NCBI GenBank assembly: GCA_913055625.1
Contig: CAJXJW010000003.1
Location: 517,621 to 581,620 of the forward strand
DNA from: an uncultured Pseudomonadota bacterium
Lineage (GTDB): Bacteria; Pseudomonadota; Gammaproteobacteria; Steroidobacterales; Woeseiaceae
DNA length: 64,000 nt
Direction of reading: 5' to 3'
Below the pieces are notes generated by a model. It worked only from the letters and a program-made list of their open reading frames with translations. It was not told where the DNA came from and ran no database searches. This document shows positions 37,956-47,387 of this stretch, piece by piece (within the stretch, counting starts at the first letter, position 1; each line of letters opens with the position of its first letter). The translations under genes were made by a program, and so were the position numbers.

Positions 37956-39698
37956 ATGGACAATCAGCGACTGATCACCTGGGGCCTTTTCGCGTTCCTT
38001 GCTTTCATGACCTGGCAGGCGTGGAACCGGGACTACGGACCGCAGCCTGTTCCGCCGACCGGCGAAACCGCCACACCGAACCCGGAGTCCGGCGCCGTCG
38101 ACCTGCCGGGCATTCCCGCCACCGACAGCAGCGCGCTGCCGTCCGTACAGGCGCCGGGCGCCGCCGCCGACACCGGCAGCGACACCCCGGCAGCGGACGC
38201 GACAACCGCCCGCGTCATCGTCGTCCGCACCGACGTCGTCGAGCTGCACATCGATACCCGCGGCGGCACGCTCGCCTACGCGGAGATGCTGCGCTACCCG
38301 GTTCACAAGGACCATCCGGAGAAGGTCGTCCTGCTGAACACCGCGGCGAACGACCTCGGCCTGATACGCTCCTGGCTGCGCGCCCGAGACGGCGACGCGC
38401 CCGATGCCGACACCGTCTACACGGCCGAGCACGAGCGCTATGAGCTGGGCGATGCCGACGAGCTCGTCGTGCCGATGACCTGGGTGTCCCCGAACGGCGT
38501 CACGGTCGAGAAGCGCTACGTGCTGCGCCGCGGCCAGTACGCCATCACGCTCGAGCAGCGCGTCTCGAACGCCGGTGACACGCCGTGGACCGGCGACCAG
38601 GTGACGCAGCTCATCCGCCGGAACGTGGAGCGGGATCGCTCCATGTTCGATCCCGACACCTATTCGTTCGACGGGCCGCTCGTCTTCGATGGCGAAAAAG
38701 CCGAGAAGCTGGAGCACGACGACCTGCTCGATGGCGACCCGGAGAAATACACCGGGCGCAGCGGCCACACGTCGGACAACGGCTGGGTTGCGTCGATCCA
38801 GCACCACTTCCTCAGCGCGATCATTCCGGCGGAAGGAAGCACCAACGTCTACACGGTGCGCCTTGCCAACGGCCACACCACGGCCAGCGTCATCAGCGCA
38901 CCCGAGACCGTCGAGCCGGGCGACAGCGCCGTCTTCGCGCGCACGCTGTTCATCGGGCCCAAGCTGCAGCACCAGCTCGAGGCCGTCCACCCGCGCCTCG
39001 ACCTGTCGGTGGACTACGGCCTGCTGACGGTCCTGTCAGCGCCGATGTTCTGGCTGCTCGAGTGGGTCCACAGCTTCGTGGGCAACTGGGGCTGGGCGAT
39101 CATCCTGGTGACGTTGATCATCAAGCTCGCGTTCTACAAGCTGACGGCGGCCAGCGGGCGGTCGATGGCGAAAATGCGCGAGATCCAGCCGCGGATGAAG
39201 GCCCTGCAGGACCGCTACAAGGACGATCGACAGGCGCTGTCGCAGGCGATGATGGACCTGTACAAGCGCGAGAAGATCAACCCGGCCGCCGGCTGTCTGC
39301 CGATCCTGATCCAGATGCCGTTCTTCCTCGCGTTCTACTGGGTGCTCATCGAGTCCGTGGAGATGCGCCAGGCCCCGTTCGCGCTGTGGATCAACGACCT
39401 GTCCGTCAAGGACCCGTACTTCATCCTGCCGCTGATCATGGGCGCCGCGATGCTGTTCCAGCAGAAGCTGAATCCCGCGCCGCCGGATCCGGTGCAGGCG
39501 CGCGTGATGCAGATCATGCCGGTGATGTTCACCGTGTTCTTCGCGTTCTTCCCGTCGGGCCTCGTGCTCTACTGGGTGACGAACACGCTGTTGTCGATCG
39601 CGCAGCAATGGCGCATCAACAAGCTCGTGCATGCCGAAGCGCTGGCGCGCAAGGCCGGTCGCAAGAAGAACAAGAAAGGCGGCGACGACCCCGAGTAA
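37956..39698 (+). CDS. yidC: Membrane protein insertase YidC
   Basis: 580 residues. N-terminal membrane anchor (LITWGLFAFLAFMTWQAW), large periplasmic domain (about 55-350) and five C-terminal helices. Conserved parts include NWGWAIILVTLIIKLAFYKL, GCLPILIQMPFFLAFYWVL and the Lys-rich tail (ARKAGRKKNKKG). It inserts inner-membrane proteins. It ends one base from the stop of the convergent acr3 gene; mnmE, which normally follows, has been displaced by the arsenic cassette. Confidence 0.97.
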   Translation: MDNQRLITWGLFAFLAFMTWQAWNRDYGPQPVPPTGETATPNPESGAVDLPGIPATDSSALPSVQAPGAAADTGSDTPAADATTARVIVVRTDVVELHIDTRGGTLAYAEMLRYPVHKDHPEKVVLLNTAANDLGLIRSWLRARDGDAPDADTVYTAEHERYELGDADELVVPMTWVSPNGVTVEKRYVLRRGQYAITLEQRVSNAGDTPWTGDQVTQLIRRNVERDRSMFDPDTYSFDGPLVFDGEKAEKLEHDDLLDGDPEKYTGRSGHTSDNGWVASIQHHFLSAIIPAEGSTNVYTVRLANGHTTASVISAPETVEPGDSAVFARTLFIGPKLQHQLEAVHPRLDLSVDYGLLTVLSAPMFWLLEWVHSFVGNWGWAIILVTLIIKLAFYKLTAASGRSMAKMREIQPRMKALQDRYKDDRQALSQAMMDLYKREKINPAAGCLPILIQMPFFLAFYWVLIESVEMRQAPFALWINDLSVKDPYFILPLIMGAAMLFQQKLNPAPPDPVQARVMQIMPVMFTVFFAFFPSGLVLYWVTNTLLSIAQQWRINKLVHAEALARKAGRKKNKKGGDDPE

Positions 39699-39699
39699 G

Positions 39700-40854
39700 T
39701 CAGGCGTCGCCCGTCGCGAACCAGCTTCGGGAGCGCAGGCAGAAGCGCACCAGGGCCAGCATCAGCGGCACCTCGATCAGCACGCCGACGACGGTGGCGA
39801 GCGCCGCGCCGGACGACAGACCGTAGAGCATCGCCGCGGTGGCGATTGCCACCTCGAAGTGATTCGATGCGCCGATCATCGCGGTTGGCGCGGCGTCCTC
39901 GTAGCGGAGCCCCAGGCGTTTCGCGAGCCCGTACCCGAGCGCGAACACGACGACTGTCTGCACGAACAACGGCACCGCGATCCAGAGTATCGTCAGCGGC
40001 TTCGCCACGATCGTCTCGCCCTTCAGCGAGAACAGCACGACGAGCGTCACGAGCAACGCGACGATCGTCACCGGCGTGAGGAACCCGAGGAACGATTCCC
40101 GGAACCACTCCTCGCCCTTCGCCGAGATGATGGCCCGCCGCGAGACGTAGCCCGCTACGAGCGGCAGCACGACGTACGCGCCGATCGACAGCAGCAGCGC
40201 CTCCCAGGGCACCGGCAGGCGGCCGACGCCGAGCAGGTAGCCGCCGATCACGCCGAACAGCAGCAGCATGACGAGCGAGTTGATCGCGACCATGACCAGC
40301 GTGTGCCCGTCGTTGCCGCGTGCAAGATGGCCCCACACGAGCACCATTGCCGTGCACGGCGCAACGCCCAGCAGGATGCACCCGGCAAGGTAGCTACGCC
40401 ACAGCGGCACCTCCAGCATCGGCACGCCGTTCTCGAGCACCACGCGCCCCGCGCCCCAGGCGTCGCCGGGCACGAGATCGACGCCGAACGGCAGCTTCAC
40501 GAGGTCCGTCGCCTCCGGGCCGATGAAGCCGATGAACACCGTGCCGAGGAAGAATGCCGAGATCGCGACCATCGTGAACGGCTTGATGCACCAGTTGATG
40601 ACCAGGGTCAGCAGCACCGGTTTCGCGGACTTGCCGGCGCGCACCACGCCGTCGAAGTCGATCTTCACCATGATCGGGTACATCATGAAGAACAGGCAGA
40701 TCGCGATCGGGACGGAAATGACCGGCGCGCCGCCGATCGTGATACTCATCGCGTCGAGGGATTCCGCGATGCCGGGCGCGAGGCGGCCGAGCGCGATGCC
40801 CGCGATAATGCACAGCCCGACCCAGACGGTCAGGTAACGCTCGAAGACGCTCAT
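39700..40854 (-). CDS. acr3: Arsenite efflux transporter Acr3 (ArsB type)
   Basis: 384 residues, ten predicted transmembrane helices. The conserved Cys lies in [15 protein letters not shown], and [13 protein letters not shown] near the C-terminus is a typical Acr3 segment. Acr3 pumps arsenite out of the cell using the proton motive force. It overlaps arsC by four bases. Confidence 0.94.
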   Translation of the reverse strand: MSVFERYLTVWVGLCIIAGIALGRLAPGIAESLDAMSITIGGAPVISVPIAICLFFMMYPIMVKIDFDGVVRAGKSAKPVLLTLVINWCIKPFTMVAISAFFLGTVFIGFIGPEATDLVKLPFGVDLVPGDAWGAGRVVLENGVPMLEVPLWRSYLAGCILLGVAPCTAMVLVWGHLARGNDGHTLVMVAINSLVMLLLFGVIGGYLLGVGRLPVPWEALLLSIGAYVVLPLVAGYVSRRAIISAKGEEWFRESFLGFLTPVTIVALLVTLVVLFSLKGETIVAKPLTILWIAVPLFVQTVVVFALGYGLAKRLGLRYEDAAPTAMIGASNHFEVAIATAAMLYGLSSGAALATVVGVLIEVPLMLALVRFCLRSRSWFATGDA

Positions 40855-41282
40855 GCCGGCAACCGCCCGAGCAGTTCCGTCACACGCTCCCGCACCTCGT
40901 CACGCGTCGCCCGGAAGACGGCCATGATCTCCTCCTCGGTGCCGGTCGCGCGGGCGGGGTCGTCCAGCGGCCAGTGCTCCTTGGTGACGCCGGGCGGCAA
41001 CAGCGGGCAGTTCTCGTCCGCATGACCGCAGACGGTGACGACGCGGTCGACGCCGTCGAGCATCGCGTCGGTGAGCTTCGTCGATTCCTGGCCGGAGATG
41101 TCCACGCCGGCTTCCCGCATGACGGCGATGGCCCGCGGATTCTTGCCGTGTGCCTCGATGCCGGCGGACATCGCCGCGAGGCGCTCGCCGCCGAGCGCGC
41201 GCGCCCAGCCCTCCGCCATCTGTGATCGGCACGAGTTGCCGGTGCAAAGGAACAACAATCGGTACGGGGTCTCGCTCATCAC
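40851..41282 (-). CDS. arsC: Arsenate reductase ArsC (low-molecular-weight phosphatase type)
   Basis: 143 residues. The active loop is [13 protein letters not shown] with Cys13 and Arg19 (C-x5-R), and the second and third redox Cys lie near [15 protein letters not shown]. This is the thioredoxin-linked ArsC type of S. aureus pI258. It reduces arsenate to arsenite for export by Acr3. Overlaps arsR by four bases. Confidence 0.94.
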   Translation of the reverse strand: MMSETPYRLLFLCTGNSCRSQMAEGWARALGGERLAAMSAGIEAHGKNPRAIAVMREAGVDISGQESTKLTDAMLDGVDRVVTVCGHADENCPLLPPGVTKEHWPLDDPARATGTEEEIMAVFRATRDEVRERVTELLGRLPA

Positions 41283-41632
41283 GCGCAGTCCTTCTGGGTG
41301 GGCCGGTTCGGCATGCGATCGAGCCGGCGCTCGTCGGCGGCGGCCCAGGGCTCACGCGCCGCCGCGTCGACGGCGGCGTCGAGGAGACGCCGGTCCGCGG
41401 CGGGAAGCCCGGGATCGATACGGTAATAAACCCACTGCCCGGAACGGCGGTCGAGGACGACGCCGGCCTCGCGCAATGCGGCGAGGTGCCGCGACACCTT
41501 CGGCTGGACGACGCCGAGTGCGGACGTGAGCTCGCAGACGCACAGTTCGTCGTTTCGCGCGAGCAGCATCAGCGCCCGCAGGCGCGTCTCGTCGGCGAGG
41601 AGTGCGAGCAGCTCGCGGGTGGGGCGTTTCAT
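41279..41632 (-). CDS. arsR: ArsR family arsenic-responsive repressor
   Basis: 117 residues. Winged helix with LARNDELCVCELTSALGVVQPKVSRHLAALREAGVV in order; the ELCVCEL segment carries the two Cys that bind As(III). It should repress its own operon through the dyad just upstream (41645-41670). Confidence 0.94.
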   Translation of the reverse strand: MKRPTRELLALLADETRLRALMLLARNDELCVCELTSALGVVQPKVSRHLAALREAGVVLDRRSGQWVYYRIDPGLPAADRRLLDAAVDAAAREPWAAADERRLDRMPNRPTQKDCA

Positions 41633-41644
41633 GGCGTGAATATA

Positions 41645-41670
41645 CGATCAACCGTATATACGGTCAATCG
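41645..41670 (-). promoter_or_regulatory. ArsR operator
   Basis: Centred on a perfect 14-base palindrome ACCGTATATACGGT (41651-41664), extended by CGAT and ATCG arms on each side. It lies 12 bases upstream of the arsR ATG and directly in its promoter region, which suits a repressor site. Confidence 0.75.
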
Positions 41671-41682
41671 CATATGCGTGGC

Positions 41683-42138
41683 TCACGCCGGGGCGAGCAC
41701 CGAGCGGATGCGGATTTCCCCGGTGAGGGTCTTGTGTACCGGGCACTTGTCGGCGATCTCCAGCATGCGCAGCCGGGCGTCGCGGTCGAGATCTCCCTCG
41801 ATGGCGATCTCACGCCGGAACTCGTGGATATAGCCTTCCGTCGATTCGCAGTCCTCGCAGTCTTTTGCGTGGATGCGGTCGTGCACGACCGTGACGCCGA
41901 CCGACCGCAACGCCAGCCCCTTGTGCGCGGCATACATCTTCAGCGTCATGCTCGTGCAGCTCGCGAGGGCCGCCGCGAGGAACTCGTACGGCGACGGTCC
42001 CAATGCGTTGCCGCCGAGCGCCGCCGGCTCGTCGGCCACCGCAGCGTGCCCGGCCATGTCCAGCTCCGTCGTGAAGCTGTCGATCAGCGTGCGCGCCGTC
42101 ACCGCCCCCGTGTTGTTCGACGATTCGCCTTTCTGCAT
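41683..42138 (-). CDS. OsmC family protein
   Basis: 151 residues. OsmC/YhfA-like fold with GPSPYEFLAAALASCTSMTLKMYAA, the resolving-Cys helix, and KCPVHKTLTGEI near the C-terminus. OsmC proteins reduce organic hydroperoxides. The gene lies upstream of arsR on the same strand and just 31 bases from the divergent mnmE start. An accompanying role against oxidative damage by arsenic is inferred from position only. The ATG at 42138 (MQKGESSNN) is used; a longer frame would overlap mnmE. Confidence 0.88.
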   Translation of the reverse strand: MQKGESSNNTGAVTARTLIDSFTTELDMAGHAAVADEPAALGGNALGPSPYEFLAAALASCTSMTLKMYAAHKGLALRSVGVTVVHDRIHAKDCEDCESTEGYIHEFRREIAIEGDLDRDARLRMLEIADKCPVHKTLTGEIRIRSVLAPA

Positions 42139-42169
42139 AGTGTGCTCACCTCTGAAACCAACGGTCCTC

Positions 42170-43486
42170 ATGCGCACAGCCACCGACACCATCGTTGCCG
42201 CCGCGACGCCGCCGGGGCACGGCGGCATCGGCATCGTGCGGCTATCCGGGCCGGACGTGCCACGCATGGCGAAAATGCTGATCGGCGCCCTGCCAGCGCC
42301 ACGAGTCGCGAAGCTTAGCGTATTCCGTGACGCGGACGGCGTTTCTCTCGACCAGGGCATCGCGCTGTACTTTCCAGGGCCGTCCTCGTTCACCGGCGAG
42401 GACGTGCTCGAACTGCACGGCCACGGCGGCCCGACGGTGATTGCGATGATCGTGGAGGCCGCGATCGCGATGGGCGCCCGTCGCGCCGGCCCCGGCGAGT
42501 TCTCCGAGCGCGCGTTCCTGAACGACAAGCTGGACCTCGCACAGGCGGAGGCGATCGCGGACCTCATCGACAGCGGCACGGCGCAGGCGGCGCAGGCGGC
42601 GCTGCGCTCGTTGAGCGGCGAATTCTCGGCGGCAATCGACGCCCTGGTGGAGCGGCTCACGCGCCTGCGCATTCATGTCGAGGCCGCGATCGATTTTCCG
42701 GAGGAGGAGATCGACTTCCTCGCGGACGATGCGCTCGCGGCCGGCCTCGACGCCTGTGCCGGGGCCTTCGCGGACCTGCAGGCGCGCGCCGACGCCGGCC
42801 GCGTCCTCCGCGACGGCTTCCAGGTGGTGCTGGTCGGCGCGCCGAACGCCGGAAAGTCGAGCCTGATGAACCGGCTGTCCGGCGAGGAGACGGCGATCGT
42901 CACCGACGTCGCCGGCACGACCCGCGACATCCTGCGCGAGACCATCGACATCGACGGCCTGCTCGTCGAGCTCGTGGACACGGCGGGGTTGCGCGAGGAT
43001 CCCGGGGTCATCGAGAAGGAGGGGATCCGGCGAGCGCGCGAAGCCATGGCCAGCGCCGACGCAGTCCTCTGGGTGCAGGACGCGACCGCCGCCGCCGTGC
43101 CCGCCGCGGACCTGCCGGCGCAGGTGCCGGTTCTCGTCGTGCGCAACAAGTCGGACCTGGCGCACGGTGAGACGGGCGCAGGTGTCGCGGTCTCCGCGCG
43201 GACCGGCGCCGGGCTCGGCGCGCTACGTGCGGCGATCCGGGAGCTGGCCGGTCACCGGGAACCCGGCGCCGGCGCGTTTACGGCGCGTCGGCGGCACGTC
43301 GAGGCGCTGGCCGACGCGGCGCGGCATTTCGCCGAGGGCCGGCGCGCACTGGTCGAGGCCCGCGCCGGCGAGCTTCTCGCGGAGGAGCTGCGCGAGGCCC
43401 AGGCGGCGCTCGGCCGCATTACCGGCGCCGTGTCCTCGGACGAGCTGCTCGGCCGCATCTTTCGAGAGTTCTGCATCGGCAAGTAG
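42170..43486 (+). CDS. mnmE: tRNA modification GTPase MnmE
   Basis: 438 residues. N-terminal folate-binding domain with DTIVAAATPPGHGGIGIVRLSG, GTPase domain with G1 GAPNAGKSSLMNRL, G2 TDVAGTTRDILRE, G3 DTAGLREDP and G4 NKSDL, and the C-terminal catalytic FCIGK. With MnmG it makes the cmnm5 modification at U34. The usual neighbour yidC lies 2.5 kb upstream because of the arsenic cassette. Confidence 0.97.
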   Translation: MRTATDTIVAAATPPGHGGIGIVRLSGPDVPRMAKMLIGALPAPRVAKLSVFRDADGVSLDQGIALYFPGPSSFTGEDVLELHGHGGPTVIAMIVEAAIAMGARRAGPGEFSERAFLNDKLDLAQAEAIADLIDSGTAQAAQAALRSLSGEFSAAIDALVERLTRLRIHVEAAIDFPEEEIDFLADDALAAGLDACAGAFADLQARADAGRVLRDGFQVVLVGAPNAGKSSLMNRLSGEETAIVTDVAGTTRDILRETIDIDGLLVELVDTAGLREDPGVIEKEGIRRAREAMASADAVLWVQDATAAAVPAADLPAQVPVLVVRNKSDLAHGETGAGVAVSARTGAGLGALRAAIRELAGHREPGAGAFTARRRHVEALADAARHFAEGRRALVEARAGELLAEELREAQAALGRITGAVSSDELLGRIFREFCIGK

Positions 43487-43594
43487 CCGGCTCCGGCCCG
43501 GACCCCGCGCTCTCGCGGAACCCTCGCGCCGCGGGGCCCTCAAAGGGGTCGTCGGCGTTCATCTGCCGTACAGCTTCGGAAGGCATCCTATACG

Positions 43595-43613
43595 CAACCC
43601 GATCCCCGGGTTG
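43595..43613. repeat. Short inverted repeat before the beta-barrel gene
   Basis: CAACCC-N7-GGGTTG in the 149-base gap after mnmE. No T-run; could be an mRNA leader hairpin or chance. Confidence 0.25.
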
Positions 43614-43635
43614 GATTCGCACGATGGAGACAAAC

Positions 43636-44202
43636 ATGCGAGTAACGATTATTGCCGCACTGGCGTTCGTCGCCGGCCCGGCCCTGGCACAGGACATCAA
43701 CTACAATTACATCGAGGGCTATTACCAGCGACTCGATGTCGACGACTCGGCGGGCGACATCGATGGTGACGGCTTCGGTATTGCCGGTTCGCTGGAGGTG
43801 GGCGACAGCTTTCACATCTTCTCGAGCTTCGGCCGCGCCAACCTCGACTTCGACATCGACCTCGACGAGGTCGTCATCGGCGGCGGCTACCACACTCCGG
43901 TGGCCCCCGGCATGGACCTGGTCATCAACCTGTCCTACATCAACGTGGACGCGGAGGCGTTCGGCCTGTCCGGCGACGACGACGGGTTCGGCGCCTCGCT
44001 TGGCCTGCGTTCGATGTGGGGCGAGAAGCTCGAGCTCGCGGGTTTCGTCGACTACATCGACCTGGACGAGAGTGGTGACGACACGTCGTTCCGCGGCGAG
44101 GCCTGGTACAGCCTGACGCGGACCATCGCGCTCGGCGCACAGGTCGGGCTGGGTGACGACGTCACGTCCTGGGGCCTCGGCGCGCGCGTCTACTTCGACT
44201 GA
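43636..44202 (+). CDS. Outer-membrane beta-barrel protein
   Basis: 188 residues. Signal peptide (IIAALAFVAGPALAQ) then alternating short strands (YNYIEGYYQRLDV, SFHIFSSFGRANLDF, GLGDDVTSWGLGARVYF) ending in Phe-Asp. The pattern of eight or so amphipathic strands fits a small OmpW/OmpA-like barrel; highly acidic (Asp-rich) loops. Function not recognised. The second ATG (43636) was chosen because GGAG lies 6 bases upstream of it; an ATG four codons earlier lacks a ribosome site. Confidence 0.8.
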   Translation: MRVTIIAALAFVAGPALAQDINYNYIEGYYQRLDVDDSAGDIDGDGFGIAGSLEVGDSFHIFSSFGRANLDFDIDLDEVVIGGGYHTPVAPGMDLVINLSYINVDAEAFGLSGDDDGFGASLGLRSMWGEKLELAGFVDYIDLDESGDDTSFRGEAWYSLTRTIALGAQVGLGDDVTSWGLGARVYFD

Positions 44203-44220
44203 CGCCCGGGCGCCACCCGT

Positions 44221-45627
44221 CTACCGTTCTTCTGGCGGACGGAACTGCGGGGCCGTGATCGGCATCTCGGTCACGGCCCCGTATTTTTCGACGGACTCAC
44301 GGATCGACGCCGCATCGCCGAGCAACACGAACACGAGTTCCTCCCGCGACGGGTACACCGCGTCGATCACGCGCGCCGCCGAGCCGGCGTCCACGGAGCC
44401 GACCGCGTCCGCGTACTCGTTGACCGTCGCGTCGTCCAGGCCGAAGAACGCCAGCTGCGCGAACTGCGCGGCGAGCTGCGCGGCCGTCTCGAAATCCGTC
44501 GGGAACTGCCCGAGCACGTAGCTCCGGGCCGAGTCGATCATCGCCGCGTCGACGCCGCCGTCGCGGAACCGCCCCAGCACGTCGAGCGCCATGTCGATGG
44601 CCTCCGTCGTGGCGTCGGTCCGCGTGAACGACGAGATCGCCACCGTTCCCGGCTGCCGCGGCTGAACGAGCACCGAACGCGCGCCGTAGGTGAGCCCCGA
44701 CTTGACGCGAAGCTCCGTGTTCAGCAGGGACGTGAACCGGCCGCCGAACAGCGTGTTCGCGATGTCGAGGTCCGCCTGGCCGGGGTAGCCGCGCGCGACG
44801 CCGACGTTGCCGATCCAGAAGTAGGTCTGCGTGGCGCCCGGCTTGTCGACGAGCAGCACCCGTCCGCCCGCAGGGGCCTGCGGCGGCGACACGGCGGCGG
44901 CCGGTTCGGCGGCGGGCCGCCAGTCGGCGAATGCCGCCGTGAGGCGCGCGCGCATCTCGGCCGGGTCGAAGTCGCCGGCCAGCACGATCAGCAGCCGGTC
45001 GCCGCCCACCGCATTCGCGTGGTAGCGCCGGACGTCGGCGTGCGCGATCGCCGCGAGCGAGGCCTCGCTGCCGGACACCGGGTTGCCGTAGGGGTGATCC
45101 CCGAACACGAACGCGTTCGCATACAGCGGGACAAGGTCACCCGGGTCGGAGTCCTTCGCCGCGAGGATGAAGCTCCGCCGGCGCTCCCGCAGCTTCGCGA
45201 ACTCCTCGGCATCGAGCCGCGGGCGCCGCAGCATGTCGGCGAGCAGGTCGATGGCCAGGCCGGCGTCGCGGGCCAGGAATTCCCCCGATATCGTGATTGC
45301 CTCGCGCCCGGCGTCCGCGGAGAGCCGGCCGCCGACGGCGCCGACCGCCTCGGCGAACGCCGCGGCGTCGCGATCGCCCGCGCCTTTCTCGAGCAGGCCC
45401 GCGAACAGGCTCGCGAGCCCCTCCTTGCCGTCAGGGTCTGCGGACGCGCCGCCGGCGAGCATGGCCCGCAGGCCCACCAGCGGGACCTCGTGCTGCTCGA
45501 CGAGGACGACGTCGGTCCCGTTCTCGAGCGTGAATCGCTCGGCCGGCGGCAACGTGACGCCCTGCGCCGTCGCCGTCCCGGCCAGCAGCAGCGCCAGCCA
45601 TCCGCCGCACCGAAGCCACCGGCTCAT
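44221..45627 (-). CDS. M16 family peptidase subunit, likely inactive partner
   Basis: 468 residues with signal peptide (LALLLAGTATAQ). Two M16 domains. The HxxEH zinc motif is missing: the aligned stretch is GKEGLASLFAGLLEKG. The C-terminal R/Y pair region (SGLTYGARSVLVQPRQPG) is kept. Such non-catalytic M16 proteins work with a catalytic partner, here the next gene upstream, which it overlaps by four bases. Confidence 0.88.
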   Translation of the reverse strand: MSRWLRCGGWLALLLAGTATAQGVTLPPAERFTLENGTDVVLVEQHEVPLVGLRAMLAGGASADPDGKEGLASLFAGLLEKGAGDRDAAAFAEAVGAVGGRLSADAGREAITISGEFLARDAGLAIDLLADMLRRPRLDAEEFAKLRERRRSFILAAKDSDPGDLVPLYANAFVFGDHPYGNPVSGSEASLAAIAHADVRRYHANAVGGDRLLIVLAGDFDPAEMRARLTAAFADWRPAAEPAAAVSPPQAPAGGRVLLVDKPGATQTYFWIGNVGVARGYPGQADLDIANTLFGGRFTSLLNTELRVKSGLTYGARSVLVQPRQPGTVAISSFTRTDATTEAIDMALDVLGRFRDGGVDAAMIDSARSYVLGQFPTDFETAAQLAAQFAQLAFFGLDDATVNEYADAVGSVDAGSAARVIDAVYPSREELVFVLLGDAASIRESVEKYGAVTEMPITAPQFRPPEER

Positions 45628-47297
45628 GGCGCCTCCCCGTCGTCCGCCGACGGCCGGAACACGCCGACCGTGGCGTTGTGCCGGCGAAAGACGCGCCCGG
45701 CGACGTCGCGCAGCTGGACGCCCGTGATGGCATCGATGTCGGCCGCGCGGTCGAACAGGCGCGCGTAATCGCCGTGAAAAACCTCGAAGTCGCCGAGCGC
45801 CGACGCCTTGCCGTTGATCGTCGCCATGCCGCGCCAGAACTCCGCCAGCATCATGTTGCGCGCTTTCGCGAGCTCGGCCTCGGTCACGCCGTCGTCGGCA
45901 ACCGACGCCAGCGCGTCGAACAGCCGCGCCTCGACCGTGGACGGGTCGGCGCCCGGCGGCAGGGTCAGGTACAGGTAGACGAGGCCGGGGTCGAACGAGT
46001 CGCCGCGGAAGCCGCCGACGCTGATCGCGAGCTGCTCCTCCTCGACCAGCAGGCGGTGCAGCCGCGACGAATCGCCGCCGACCAGGATGTTGAGCAGCAG
46101 GTCCGTCGGCAGCGAGTCGGGGTCCGCCGTGCGGCCCGCGTGGAACGCGACGTGCAGCAACGGCGTCTGCGCCGGCGCCTCGACGGTGACCCGCCGCATG
46201 CCGGTCTGCGGCGGTTCGACGGTGCGCACGGGCGGCGGCGGCGCCTGCGCCGGGATCGCGCCGAACGTGTCCGTCGCCAGCGAGTGGATCTCCTCCGCGG
46301 TGACGTCGCCGGCCACGACCAGCGTGCAGTTGTTCGGCGCGTAGTAGGTCCGGAAGTAGCTCTCGAGGTCCCCGAGCGTCCAGGCCTCGATGTCCGATGG
46401 CCAGCCGATGACCGGGAACTGGTACGGGTGCGCGACGTAGGCGGTCGCCATCATCTGTTCATAGAGTTGGCCGGTATTGTCGTTGTCGACGCGCGTGCGG
46501 CGTTCCGAGTACACGACGCCGCGCTCGGTCTCCACGACCTCGGGGACGAACGCCAGGTTCTCGAAGCGGTCGGCCTCGAGCTCGAAGACGGTTTCGAGCG
46601 CGGAGCGCGGAAACCAGTCCGTGTAGACGGTGACGTCGTTCGTCGTGTACGCGTTGTTCGCGCCGCCCGCCGCCTCCATGACCTCGTCGAACTCGCCGGG
46701 CGCGCGGGTCGCGGTGCCGTTGAACATCATGTGCTCGAAGAAGTGCGAGAGCCCCGTAATGCCCGGCACCTCGTTGCGCCCGCCGGCGCGCACGAACAGG
46801 TACAGCGCGACGTTCGGTATGTCGTGGTCGGGCCACACGATCACGCGCAGCCCGTTCGCGAGCGTGAAGCTCGCGATCTCCGGCGGCACGCGCGCGCTGG
46901 CCGGCGCGTCGAACACCGGCGCGGGTGGCGGCGGCGGCTCGACGACCGCGAGTTCCGGGAGCAGGCGGTCGGCGACCATGGCGACGGTGCCGAGCACGAT
47001 CACGACCGCGAGCGCGGCGTTCAGTTTCTGGCCGGTCTTGAAGACGATGGACTGCGTCTGGTCCACGTCGATGGCCTTCTTGAGCCCCGACGGCGTGATC
47101 TCGTAGACCCACGCGAAGATCAGCGCGGCCGGGAATCCGACACACAGCAGCAGGGCGATCAGGCGGCTCGTCCACCACGGCAGGCCGAGCTGGGTCTGGA
47201 CGACGACCGACAGCCAGTACACCAGCGCCGCGCCGAACAGGTAGACGAAGGCCACCTTGAACACGTTGCGGCGCCGCATCTCAGCGAATAAAGCCAT
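45624..47297 (-). CDS. M16 family metalloprotease fused to a cyclase-type membrane anchor
   Basis: 557 residues. Residues 1-115 hold three helices and the pattern FAEMRRRNVFKVAFVYLFGA...FAWVYEITPSGLK, the N-terminal domain normally fused to proteobacterial adenylate/guanylate cyclase or TPR proteins. After a Pro-rich linker (PPPPPAP) comes the M16 domain with HFFEH at 185-189 and the downstream Glu in FELEADRFENL, so it should be catalytic. The M16 part would face the periplasm. The ATG at 47297 starts directly at the anchor; the 22 codons upstream are unlikely. It pairs with the inactive M16 gene downstream. Confidence 0.88.
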   Translation of the reverse strand: MALFAEMRRRNVFKVAFVYLFGAALVYWLSVVVQTQLGLPWWTSRLIALLLCVGFPAALIFAWVYEITPSGLKKAIDVDQTQSIVFKTGQKLNAALAVVIVLGTVAMVADRLLPELAVVEPPPPPAPVFDAPASARVPPEIASFTLANGLRVIVWPDHDIPNVALYLFVRAGGRNEVPGITGLSHFFEHMMFNGTATRAPGEFDEVMEAAGGANNAYTTNDVTVYTDWFPRSALETVFELEADRFENLAFVPEVVETERGVVYSERRTRVDNDNTGQLYEQMMATAYVAHPYQFPVIGWPSDIEAWTLGDLESYFRTYYAPNNCTLVVAGDVTAEEIHSLATDTFGAIPAQAPPPPVRTVEPPQTGMRRVTVEAPAQTPLLHVAFHAGRTADPDSLPTDLLLNILVGGDSSRLHRLLVEEEQLAISVGGFRGDSFDPGLVYLYLTLPPGADPSTVEARLFDALASVADDGVTEAELAKARNMMLAEFWRGMATINGKASALGDFEVFHGDYARLFDRAADIDAITGVQLRDVAGRVFRRHNATVGVFRPSADDGEAP

Positions 47298-47387
47298 GGA
47301 ACCTGTGAGCGTGCAGCGCTTGGCCGGGGAACCCCATCTTGGTGCATGCCCCGTGAAAGTCAACTCGCCGGGCGGCCGCGGGGTCCG

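Noticed and set aside
43487..43635. Terminator after mnmE
   Set aside because: GC-rich short dyads are present but none with a T-run.
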